From the NCBI GenBank assembly GCA_031283985.1, contig JAITAQ010000040.1, positions 1 through 8,487 on the forward strand: DNA of 8,487 bases. The letters run 5' to 3'. This stretch comes from Endomicrobium sp. (GTDB taxonomy: Bacteria > Elusimicrobiota > Endomicrobiia > Endomicrobiales > Endomicrobiaceae). Positions 1-5,848 of the stretch are shown piece by piece; the first letter of the stretch is position 1, and the number at the start of each line of letters is the position of its first letter. The notes under the pieces are model-generated. The model was not told where the DNA came from. It did not search any database and worked only from the letters and a program-made list of their open reading frames with translations. The translations under genes were made by a program, and so were the position numbers.

Positions 1-738
1 AAAACTTTAGGAAAGAAAATTTTTATACACGAGCAGAATACAATTCCGGGAAAAGCTAATATACTTCTAAATAAAATAGCAGATGAGACTTTTGTAAGTT
101 TTAGTTTTTCTACAAAATACTTTAAAAATAAAAATCTTGTTGTTTCTGGTTATCCTGTTCGGGAAGATATTCTTAGCGTATCAAAGAACGATGCTTTAAA
201 AATGCTTAGTTTAAATGACAATATTTTTACGGTTTTAGTTTTCGGCGGCAGTTTAGGAGCAATAAAATTGAACGAAGTTACGTGTAAAGCTCTTTTACGT
301 TTTATTTCAAGCAATGAAATTCAAGTGATTCATATAACTGGAGCAAAAGATTTTGCAAGGATACAAAATCTTATCGGAGTACGCGCGAATTACAGAATAT
401 TTAACTACATGCACAATATAGCATACGCTTATGCCGCGTGCGATATGGTTATATCACGCTCAGGTGCGGGAACTGTTTTTGAGCTTAAGGCTTTAGGAAA
501 GCTTGCCGTTTTAATTCCATATCCGTACGCGACAGACAGCCATCAATATTGGAACGCTAAAGAAATTGAAGAAAAAGGCAGAGTAAAAGTAATTGAAGAA
601 AAAGATTTTACAGAAAAAAATTTATTGAAAGTTGTTGAAACTCTTAAGATAAACGCAAAAAAAGCTGCAGAAAAAGATATTGTTAAACTGCCGCAAGAAA
701 TAATATATGAGGAAATAATTAAATGTATAAAATCCTGA
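1..738 (+). CDS. murG: UDP-GlcNAc:lipid I N-acetylglucosaminyltransferase, C-terminal part
   Basis: MurG adds GlcNAc to undecaprenyl-pyrophosphoryl-MurNAc-pentapeptide (lipid I) to make lipid II at the inner face of the cytoplasmic membrane. The reading frame is open from base 1, so the N-terminus lies outside the window: 245 residues are visible, against about 350 for the family. Seen: the MurG signature HEQN (fragment residues 10-13), the glycine-rich GGSLGA loop (about residues 81-86) and the nucleotide-sugar site SRSGAGTVFELKALGK, followed by the DSHQYWNA motif typical of the C-terminal domain. Nothing in the visible part looks damaged. The stop overlaps the first 16 bases of the surE relic, so the two were once translationally coupled. 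An internal ATG at 202 is not the start, because HEQN lies upstream of it in the same frame. Confidence 0.95.
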   Translation, partial: KTLGKKIFIHEQNTIPGKANILLNKIADETFVSFSFSTKYFKNKNLVVSGYPVREDILSVSKNDALKMLSLNDNIFTVLVFGGSLGAIKLNEVTCKALLRFISSNEIQVIHITGAKDFARIQNLIGVRANYRIFNYMHNIAYAYAACDMVISRSGAGTVFELKALGKLAVLIPYPYATDSHQYWNAKEIEEKGRVKVIEEKDFTEKNLLKVVETLKINAKKAAEKDIVKLPQEIIYEEIIKCIKS

Positions 739-1090
739 TTTTAAACGCAGTAGGAATGAATATGTCCGGGTACTACGATTGCTTATAAGAAAGCTTTCCA
801 AAATATCTAAAGTTATGTTATTATTCTAAAAAATCAAATGGCTGAAACAGATCACGATATATCTCTCGACAAATAGTATTAACACATGTTCAAACTTAGG
901 GCAAGACGTAATATATTCTCTAGTATGGTAAGGGATAAGCGATTATAATGAAAATGTTGAGACTGTTATTGATGAAAAAGATAATTTTTCATACAAATTT
1001 TCTGGTGGATATATTTCCGTAACTCCTTTGCAAAAAGATCAGAGAAATTTTTCTATGATAAAAAAAGTACAAAGAATTAAATTAAGTTAA
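723..1090 (+). pseudogene. surE: SurE 5'-nucleotidase relic, collapsed by deletions and frameshifts
   Basis: SurE is a metal-dependent 5'-nucleotidase/exopolyphosphatase of about 250 residues. Here only about 122 codons of sequence remain, in three frames. From 723 the reading begins MYKILILNAVGMNMSG, matching the SurE N-terminus (KILLTNDDGINAPG), but the metal-binding DD has become AV and a TAA stops the frame after 21 residues. Around 838 another frame reads QMAETDHDISL, which fits SurE 'SGTGHSISL'. From 881 a third frame gives NLGQDVIYS, the conserved NLGxDVIYSGTV block, soon followed by TAA. The same frame then reaches GGYISVTPLQ, the SurE C-terminal motif, and stops at 1088-1090. About half the gene, including most of the middle, is missing. 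The match to SurE is by motif order and rests on recall of the family; function is certainly lost. Confidence 0.85.
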
Positions 1091-1197
1091 TTGAGCGATA
1101 TTTTGCTAATCTGCAAGGCGCACTATTGCGAAGTTCACACAAAAAGTAAATGAGTGGATGCACACAATACAGAATTGCAGAAGACAAAACAAAAAAA

Positions 1198-3225
1198 ATG
1201 GAAAAATTTAAATTAGTATCAAACTTCAAACCATCAGGTGATCAGCCTCATGCAATTGATGAACTTTATCATAATTATCTTAAAGGTAAAGACTCGCAAG
1301 TTTTGCTTGGCGTTACTGGTTCAGGGAAAACTTTTGTTATGGCAAACGTAATAGAAAAACTTCAAAAGCCTACCCTTATAATCTCCCCAAATAAAATTTT
1401 AGCCGCTCAAACTTATGCTGAGTTTAAATCTTTTTTTCCAAATAATGCAGTTGAATATTTCATATCTTATTATGATTACTATCAACCTGAAGCGTATATT
1501 CCATCAAGCGACACGTATATAGAAAAAGACGCTTCTATAAACGATCACATAGACAGACTTAGACTCAAAGCCACAACGTCTCTACTAGAAAGAAAAGATG
1601 TTATTGTAGTGGCATCTGTTTCATGTATATACAATCTTGGCTCACCTAAAGATTATCAAAACAGGTGCATTGAAATTATTTCAGGGAAAGAGAAATCAAT
1701 GAAGAGCCTACTGTCTGAGCTTGTGGAAAGCTATTATGAAAGAAATGATGTTGAATTTATAAGAGGTCGTTTTAGAGTTAAAGGAGATACAGTTGAAATT
1801 TTTCCAGCATATCTTGAAACTGCTATAAGGATTGAATTTTATGGAAATGAAATAGAAAGCATAAAAGAGTTTAATCCTCTTAGAGTCGAGATAATAAACA
1901 AAAAAAATAAGGCTTACATATATCCTGCAAAGTTATTTGTTACAGATAGAAAAAAAATTGAAAGAGCCTTAAAAAATATACAGATTGAACTGGATGGGTG
2001 TCTTAAGATTCTAAAGTCTCAAAATAAACTCTTAGAATCTCAAAGGCTTGAGCAGAGAACAAAGTATGATATGGAAATGTTGAGAGAAACAGGTTTTTGT
2101 AATGGCGTTGAAAACTATTCAAGGCATTTGTATGGAAACCCTGGTGGATCAAGACCAACTACTCTTATAGATTATTTTTTACAAGATAATAACGATTTTT
2201 TAATAATAGCCGATGAGTCACACATATCTCTACCGCAGATTAGGGGGATGTACGAAGGCGATAGAAGTAGAAAACAGACTCTTATAGATTTTGGTTTTAG
2301 ACTTCCGTCTGCGCTGGATAATAGACCGTTAAGATTTGATGAGTTTGAGGGTCTTATAAAAAAGATCATGATGGTATCTGCAACACCTGGAGCTTATGAG
2401 TTTGAAAGAAGTAAAAAGAATATAATTGATTTGATTATCCGCCCGACAGGTCTTGTGGATCCTGAAGTTGTCATTCGTCCTATTGAGGGACAAATACAAG
2501 ATTTAATAATTGAGATAAAAAAAACTGTTGATAAAAAACAAAGAACTTTGATTACTACTCTTACAAAAAAAACTGCTGAGGATTTAGCTTTTTACCTTAA
2601 AGAAAAAGGATTTAAAGTTGAATATTTGCATTCAGAAATAGAAACGTTGGATAGAATAGAAATCCTCAAAGACCTTCGCTTGGGCAAATTTGATGTGTTA
2701 GTGGGGATAAATCTTTTGAGGGAAGGGTTAGATTTGCCCGAAGTGTCGTTGGTAGCTGTTTTGGATGCCGACAAAGAAGGTTTTTTGCGCTCTGAGACTA
2801 CTCTTATACAGATTTGCGGCAGAGCTGCAAGAAATATAAACGGTCGTGTTATTTTTTATGCAGATAACATGACAGGTTCAATGCAAAGAGCTTTAAATAA
2901 GATGGAACGTCGTAGAAAAAAACAGATTGAATACAACAACAAAAATGGTATTCAGCCAAAGACAATAATAAAAGCTGTTTATGAGCTTGACGAATTTCAA
3001 AATTTATCAAGACAGAAGTCTATATCGCAAATTGTTGAAGACGAAAGATACGGTTATGACATTACCCCTAAAAATATTGACAGTATAATCAAAGAATTGG
3101 AAGTGCAAATGAAAGATGCGGCTGAAAATCTGGATTTTGAAACAGCTACAGCTCTAAGGGATAAAATGCTTGAATTAAAAAATATGAAATTAGTCACCTC
3201 CCCATTGGGAAAGAAAAAAAATTGA
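1198..3225 (+). CDS. uvrB: UvrABC excinuclease subunit B
   Basis: UvrB is the damage-verifying helicase-like subunit of nucleotide excision repair. It is loaded by UvrA and then recruits UvrC. The protein is intact at 675 residues (E. coli UvrB is 673). Seen in order: the FxPxGDQPxAI N-terminus; Walker A GVTGSGKT; the beta-hairpin region YYDYYQPEAYIPSSDTYIEK that clamps DNA; the DESH helicase motif II; RLPSALDNRPLRFDEF; helicase motif VI QICGRAARN; and the C-terminal UVR coiled coil (about the last 40 residues, EAAxxLDFExAxxLRD-like) that contacts UvrC. I chose ATG 1198 because family members start just before the 'F.L.S.F.P' block. An in-frame ATG at 1150 would add 16 residues without family support, and neither start has a strong ribosome-binding site. 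The TGA stop lies within the -35 box of the next promoter. Confidence 0.96.
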   Translation: MEKFKLVSNFKPSGDQPHAIDELYHNYLKGKDSQVLLGVTGSGKTFVMANVIEKLQKPTLIISPNKILAAQTYAEFKSFFPNNAVEYFISYYDYYQPEAYIPSSDTYIEKDASINDHIDRLRLKATTSLLERKDVIVVASVSCIYNLGSPKDYQNRCIEIISGKEKSMKSLLSELVESYYERNDVEFIRGRFRVKGDTVEIFPAYLETAIRIEFYGNEIESIKEFNPLRVEIINKKNKAYIYPAKLFVTDRKKIERALKNIQIELDGCLKILKSQNKLLESQRLEQRTKYDMEMLRETGFCNGVENYSRHLYGNPGGSRPTTLIDYFLQDNNDFLIIADESHISLPQIRGMYEGDRSRKQTLIDFGFRLPSALDNRPLRFDEFEGLIKKIMMVSATPGAYEFERSKKNIIDLIIRPTGLVDPEVVIRPIEGQIQDLIIEIKKTVDKKQRTLITTLTKKTAEDLAFYLKEKGFKVEYLHSEIETLDRIEILKDLRLGKFDVLVGINLLREGLDLPEVSLVAVLDADKEGFLRSETTLIQICGRAARNINGRVIFYADNMTGSMQRALNKMERRRKKQIEYNNKNGIQPKTIIKAVYELDEFQNLSRQKSISQIVEDERYGYDITPKNIDSIIKELEVQMKDAAENLDFETATALRDKMLELKNMKLVTSPLGKKKN

Positions 3226-3250
3226 CATAAGTGTCGGTTTATGTTATAAT
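3222..3250 (+). promoter_or_regulatory. Consensus sigma70 promoter overlapping the uvrB stop
   Basis: TTGACA (3222-3227) and TATAAT (3245-3250) are both exact consensus hexamers with the optimal 17-bp spacing. The uvrB TGA (3223-3225) is inside the -35 box. The expected transcription start, about 7 bases past the -10, falls on or next to the ATG at 3258, so the mRNA would be nearly leaderless. It should drive the DUF948-like and YtxH-like genes and perhaps also tRNA-Phe. Confidence 0.85.
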
Positions 3251-3257
3251 TTTTTCC

Positions 3258-3557
3258 ATGGAATCATGCGAATTGGTAGTAGTTATTACGTTAACTTTAA
3301 TAGCTGTTTCTGTAACGGTTGGCACAGTTTTTTTAATAATTGCTCTTGTTAAGGTTAGAAAAGTGCAGGAAGAGCTTGAAAAAGCTTTGCATAAACTTAA
3401 CTCTGAACTAGATGCTGTCAGCAGAGTGTCAAACAAAGTTATCTCGTTAACCGAGAAAATATCATCTCCAGTTGTTTCGGCAGTTTCTCTTATCTTTTAC
3501 GCTTTGTCAAGCGTTAATAGAAGAAAAAAAACAGACAGGGAAAAAAATGAACGATAA
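3258..3557 (+). CDS. Small membrane protein, DUF948-like
   Basis: A 99-residue protein from ATG 3258. One hydrophobic segment covers about residues 5-30 (LVVVITLTLIAVSVTVGTVF onward). It is followed by a short basic turn and a charged heptad-like helix (VRKVQEELEKALHKLNSELD) and a basic C-terminal tail. This layout, an N-terminal membrane anchor plus amphipathic coiled coil, is that of DUF948 proteins, which are often encoded next to YtxH genes as here; their biochemical role is unknown. I rejected a GTG at 3231 because it lies within the promoter spacer, upstream of any likely transcript start. With ATG 3258 at the predicted transcription start there is no room for a Shine-Dalgarno sequence, so leaderless initiation is implied. 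The last 11 bases overlap the next gene. Confidence 0.75.
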   Translation: MESCELVVVITLTLIAVSVTVGTVFLIIALVKVRKVQEELEKALHKLNSELDAVSRVSNKVISLTEKISSPVVSAVSLIFYALSSVNRRKKTDREKNER

Positions 3558-3726
3558 TAAAGATACTTTATTAGTTTTTATTTTGGGTGGACTAATAGGA
3601 GCAGCACTTGGAGTATTGTATGCTCCTAAGTCTGGTAAAGAGACAAGGCAAGATATAAAAAAATTTAGTGAAGATGTTGCCGATAAGGTTAAAGATTTAG
3701 GTGAAGACTCAATCGAAAAAAGATGA
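3547..3726 (+). CDS. YtxH-like protein, probably truncated by an in-frame TGA
   Basis: The start is ATG 3547, preceded by AGGG at 3537-3540 with 6-base spacing and overlapping the DUF948-like gene, which suggests translational coupling. The 59 visible residues carry a glycine-rich hydrophobic stretch (FILGGLIGAALGVLYAP) and then KSGKETRQDI plus a charged helix. That is the YtxH family pattern of a membrane-anchored protein with a helical tail. A TGA at 3724-3726 ends the frame. The same frame nevertheless continues without other stops as KVYEDGKDKISEVFEAGKKS and beyond, to a TAG at 3838-3840 inside the tRNA gene. The downstream part keeps the same Lys/Glu-rich helical character, so the original protein was probably longer (about 90 residues) and one base change made the stop. 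Whether the short form still works is unknown. Confidence 0.7.
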   Translation: MNDNKDTLLVFILGGLIGAALGVLYAPKSGKETRQDIKKFSEDVADKVKDLGEDSIEKR

Positions 3727-3830
3727 AAGGTTTATGAAGACGGAAAAGATAAAATAAGCGAAGTTTTTGAAGCTGGTAAAAAGTCTCTTTTGAAAGTCAT
3801 ATTAAGAAGTAAACAGCTTTTAGGTATTAT

Positions 3831-3903
3831 GCTGAGGTAGCTCAGTTGGTAGAGCACAGGTCTGAAAAACCTGGTGTCGACAGTTCGATTCTGTCCCTCA
3901 GCA
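3831..3903 (+). tRNA. tRNA-Phe (GAA)
   Basis: A 73-base cloverleaf. The acceptor stem GCTGAGG pairs with CCTCAGC. The D arm is GCTC/GAGC. The anticodon stem CAGGT/ACCTG encloses the loop CTGAAAA, with anticodon GAA at 3864-3866. The T arm is GACAG-TTCGATT-CTGTC and the discriminator base is A. CCA is not encoded. The 3' end doubles as an attachment site: bases 3890-3915 recur at 6994-7019. The upstream ytxH reading frame runs into the first bases of the tRNA. Confidence 0.96.
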
Positions 3904-3915
3904 TGCTTTTTATAT
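3890..3915 (+). repeat. Attachment-site repeat, tRNA copy (attL)
   Basis: The 26 bases from the 3' strand of the tRNA-Phe T arm through the tRNA end and the following T-rich stretch are repeated exactly at 6994-7019. Direct repeats of a tRNA 3' end flanking foreign genes are the standard product of tyrosine-recombinase integration. The integrase C-terminus remnants lying right beside both copies support this reading. Confidence 0.85.
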
Positions 3916-3936
3916 ATGATTTGCTCGCTTTTGGGT

Positions 3937-3964
3937 CGTACGAATTTTAATTCGTATGTTTTTT
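3937..3964 (+). terminator. Rho-independent terminator after tRNA-Phe
   Basis: The stem TACGAAT/ATTCGTA (3939-3945 with 3950-3956) has a TTTA loop. It can be extended by one wobble pair and one C-G pair, and is followed by six T's (3959-3964). The position 34 bases past the tRNA suits termination of the promoter-DUF948-YtxH-tRNA transcript. The stem is AT-rich, so strength is uncertain. Confidence 0.6.
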
Positions 3965-3988
3965 ATATCAATATGGTAGTTTTGCGAC
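3960..3988 (-). pseudogene. Integrase C-terminal stub (element A)
   Basis: Read on the minus strand this encodes only VAKLPY and a stop (3968-3970). At the DNA level it matches, apart from one missing base, the end of the longer integrase relic at 7023-7130. It lies directly beside the tRNA attachment site, as an integrase 3' end would in such an element. The rest of the gene is gone: the match ends at GCGAC (3984-3988), where a phage-like relic on the other strand begins. Confidence 0.6.
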
Positions 3989-4265
3989 ACATTAGAAAGC
4001 ACTAAGAAAATAATACCTGCTGGCGCTTACAGAATAGCATTAATTTGGTCTAACAAATTTCACAGAGTATTGCCAGAAACTTGTAAATGTTCCAAACAGA
4101 GTGGCAATAAGGATACACAGAGGAAATTCAGTAAAAGACACGCAGGGGTGTATTCTTGTTGGAATAAACGACAAAGCTGGTTGGCTTAGGAATTCTGCCG
4201 TATATGAGCGGAAGATTGTAGAGTTGGTTAGACAATACAAGGACTGCTGGATAACTATCGCTTAA
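3986..4265 (+). pseudogene. DUF5675-like phage protein, 5'-truncated and frameshifted
   Basis: Two frames join into one recognisable sequence. The first reads DTLESTKKIIPAGAYRIAL and on to LPE. After one extra base near 4079 the second frame continues LVNVPNRVAIRIHRGNSVKD and TQGCILVG, ending WITIA and TAA at 4263-4265. The run IPAGxY...VP...IRIHxGN...DTxGCILVG is the core of the DUF5675 family, found in phages and bacteria; its activity is unknown to me. The start is missing: the frame emerges from the integrase stub at GCGAC with no start codon, so this is a deletion junction. The gene has probably been dead for some time. It supports a prophage-like origin for element A. Confidence 0.7.
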
Positions 4266-4294
4266 GAATATCAATATGTTAAAAAACCTTATGT

Positions 4295-4441
4295 TCAATG
4301 TCCAAGACTTCCAGCTACATCACAAAAGCAACCGCACCCATTTCTGAGTGCGGTAGATAAAGCCTGTCTTTGCTTTTCAATTTCTACACTGTAATCATAA
4401 TTCTCTGTTCTCATATGTTCGATTATTTTTAGCTTTAGCAC
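4295..4441 (-). CDS. Possible small protein at the end of the exported-protein operon
   Basis: A 48-codon frame starts at GTG 4439-4441, whose first base overlaps the TAG of the upstream gene (TAGTG), an arrangement typical of translational coupling. An internal ATG at 4412-4414 would give 39 residues. The protein is polar, with a charged N-terminal half (EIEKQRQALSTAL) and a cysteine cluster CGCFCD near the end. I recognise no family. It may be a genuine small gene, the remains of a longer one, or chance. The overlap and shared direction are the only real support. Confidence 0.3.
   Translation of the reverse strand: MLKLKIIEHMRTENYDYSVEIEKQRQALSTALRNGCGCFCDVAGSLGH
4324..4377. other. Nested inverted repeats (possible RNA hairpin)
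   Basis: An inner stem ACCGCAC/GTGCGGT (4331-4337 with 4348-4354, 10-base loop) sits within an outer pair AAAAGCA/TGCTTTT (4324-4330 with 4371-4377). On the minus strand the pair is followed by only a short T-poor stretch, so this is not a clear terminator. It lies within the small open frame at 4295-4441, where it could be chance, a structured mRNA element or a decayed terminator of the minus-strand operon. Confidence 0.35.
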
Positions 4442-5271
4442 TAAACTTTCTTTATTAATCCTGACGTGATATCGAAAAGAGACCTAGAGGTTCCTTGCAC
4501 AAAGCCAACCGCTTCATTAAAAATACTTGTAGTATCAAATTCAACGCCACGACCTAAAAAATTATAACTTCTCGCATCTCTGCCTATTTGGCTCAAGTCT
4601 AAATTAATTTCTCTTTTTTTCATAATTGCTGCTGCGTTTCTTAGTCCATTATGAGCGACAGTGCAACAGTTTCGGCTGAATGTACTATATGATTTATTAG
4701 TTGCCGCATCGCTGTCCATTGCATACGATGTTTCCGCCCATGCTTGTGCTACAACACTCGCACTAATGTTATAGGTTTTTTTTAAAAACCATGGAAATTT
4801 TCTATAACTATAAACCCCTTCCTGCAGAACTGGCGTACAGGAAGTTACATACTTATTTCTTTCTGTAGCATTTCCTTGCCACCACATTTCGTCTTGAATG
4901 ATGTCCCCTCCAGAATAGCCCCTTGCTTGCTCTATTTTTAGCCCAATCACATTTTTAGATGAACCAACAGCCTCGCTTGTTTCTCTTCCTAACAATACAA
5001 AGCAATGTCTAAAATGCTTGTGCCGCCAACTATCTCTTTTATATACTTCTATATACTCACCTTCACGACTTACAAGTGACTTGTCCGGGAAACCTTTTGG
5101 AAACTTGTCGCTTATCGATTTGAAAAACGCTAGCATTTCGATTTCATCTAACTCCATGTCAGAAGTACATAAATATAATCCTCTAGTATCAGCTACGGCA
5201 GAAAAAACTAAAAATGACACACACACATACTTACAATTGTCGCTAATGTCAACATTCTCCTCATGTATCAT
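4441..5271 (-). CDS. Probable exported permuted papain-fold (NlpC/P60-like) protein, possibly frameshifted at its signal peptide
   Basis: A 276-residue frame from ATG 5269-5271. A central WRHKHFRHCFVLLG block (about residues 82-95) is followed by E-rich strands and later by FSRNCCTVAHNGLRNAA (about residue 200). A His-bearing strand first and an 'NC..xA' Cys motif later is the order of circularly permuted NlpC/P60-like and related papain-fold enzymes, which act on peptidoglycan or lipids. That assignment is my inference from motif order, not a firm family match. The N-terminus is odd: a second ATG (5262-5264) in another frame encodes a textbook signal peptide that rejoins this frame if one GT unit is removed from the (GT)5 tract at 5217-5226; the result ends SFLVFSAVA|DTRG. 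As sequenced, the start has only a short hydrophobic stretch. It is the second gene of an operon read from the promoter near 5805-5833. The cargo position in a tRNA island implies horizontal origin. Confidence 0.6.
   Translation of the reverse strand: MIHEENVDISDNCKYVCVSFLVFSAVADTRGLYLCTSDMELDEIEMLAFFKSISDKFPKGFPDKSLVSREGEYIEVYKRDSWRHKHFRHCFVLLGRETSEAVGSSKNVIGLKIEQARGYSGGDIIQDEMWWQGNATERNKYVTSCTPVLQEGVYSYRKFPWFLKKTYNISASVVAQAWAETSYAMDSDAATNKSYSTFSRNCCTVAHNGLRNAAAIMKKREINLDLSQIGRDARSYNFLGRGVEFDTTSIFNEAVGFVQGTSRSLFDITSGLIKKV
5217..5226. repeat. (AC)5 dinucleotide tract at a frame decision point
   Basis: Five AC units (GT on the coding minus strand) lie within the signal-peptide region of the gene at 4441-5271. 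Four units would join ATG 5262-5264 and its hydrophobic signal sequence to the main frame. Five units, as here, send that frame to a TAG a few codons on. Confidence 0.7.
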
Positions 5272-5330
5272 TCAAGTTCTTTGTATTTATATGTTGCTGC
5301 TGCATGATTATTTCTATAAAAATCGTCTAA

Positions 5331-5774
5331 TCAATAAAACAAATAAAAAGATACTCTATCATTGACTTTATCTATGCATATATCTGCTGCTTCCCTCTCG
5401 TTATGTACGCATGACGTTTTTGTTGTATTGTGATGAATAATCATGTTTTTGTCAAATCGATTTTTATATAAATCTGACAACTTTGACAAGAGTTTGCACC
5501 CTTCAATGCTAATATCCATGTTTTTTTCTATCTCTGTCAATAAAATATCTACTTTTTTCACGTTGTCGTAAGCTCTTATACCTTCGCTTGCATAATTACA
5601 GTTAATGCGTAACAAAACGCCTGCTGCAACATCTCTGCGGAACGGGATTTCGTTAATTTTTACAGTATACAACTCTCCAACTCCACGTTCACCACATATG
5701 GCTAGACCACCACAAACAGATAACAGCATAACAAACATAGCAACAGTCCTACAAAATAAATTAATAAATTTCAT
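5331..5774 (-). CDS. Small exported protein of unknown function
   Basis: 147 residues from ATG 5772-5774. There is a good Shine-Dalgarno sequence (AGAGGG, 5783-5788) eight bases upstream. The N-terminus is a clear signal peptide: basic n-region MKFINLFCR, hydrophobic core TVAMFVMLLSVCGGLA, and probable cleavage near ICGERG. No proper lipobox is seen. The mature part is mixed alpha/polar with six scattered cysteines and no family I recognise. It is the first gene after the strong promoter at 5805-5833. The stop is a TGA (5331-5333), but the same frame continues as LDDFYRNNHAAATYKYKELE to a second TGA (5268-5270) that overlaps the next gene's ATG as ATGA. The ancestral protein was therefore probably about 21 residues longer. 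Confidence 0.65.
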   Translation of the reverse strand: MKFINLFCRTVAMFVMLLSVCGGLAICGERGVGELYTVKINEIPFRRDVAAGVLLRINCNYASEGIRAYDNVKKVDILLTEIEKNMDISIEGCKLLSKLSDLYKNRFDKNMIIHHNTTKTSCVHNEREAADICIDKVNDRVSFYLFY

Positions 5775-5800
5775 ACAGTCATCCCTCTTTTTCTTAAGGC

Positions 5801-5839
5801 AGCTATTCTATAGCTTGAAAACAGCTTTGTCAAGCTATA
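5801..5839 (-). promoter_or_regulatory. Strong sigma70 promoter with palindromic operator-like array
   Basis: On the minus strand, TTGACA (5828-5833) and TAGAAT (5805-5810, one mismatch) are 17 bp apart. Overlaid on them is a perfect 10-bp inverted repeat, TATAGCTTGA-N11-TCAAGCTATA (5809-5818 with 5830-5839), reaching from just behind the -35 box into the -10 box. The tetramer AGCT occurs four times, at 5801, 5812, 5823 and 5833, that is every 10-11 bp, on one face of the helix. This looks like the operator of a dimeric or tetrameric repressor controlling the exported-protein operon. No candidate regulator is intact in the window. Confidence 0.75.
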
Positions 5840-5848
5840 AAATGTTTA

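Noticed and set aside
1150..1197. Longer uvrB start at ATG 1150
   Set aside because: The 16 extra residues (MSGCTQYRIAEDKTKK) are not part of the UvrB family N-terminus, and no ribosome-binding site precedes them.
3231..3257. GTG start for the DUF948-like gene
   Set aside because: It lies between the -35 and -10 boxes of the promoter, so the transcript from that promoter would not contain it.
3472..3546. Upstream ATG for the YtxH-like gene
   Set aside because: The 25 extra residues overlap the DUF948-like coding sequence in another frame and do not fit the family. ATG 3547 has a good Shine-Dalgarno sequence.
4040..4240. Minus-strand open frame of 66 codons
   Set aside because: It lies opposite the DUF5675-like relic, whose plus-strand frames match a known family.
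3724..5333. Reassignment of TGA to an amino acid, suggested by two frames continuing past TGA
   Set aside because: murG and uvrB both end naturally with TGA, and other relics are broken by TAA and TAG as well, so ordinary nonsense mutation explains the pattern.
5018..5365. Plus-strand open frames at 5018-5365 and 5605-5952
   Set aside because: They lie opposite the exported-protein genes, which have signal peptides, a ribosome-binding site and a promoter on the minus strand.
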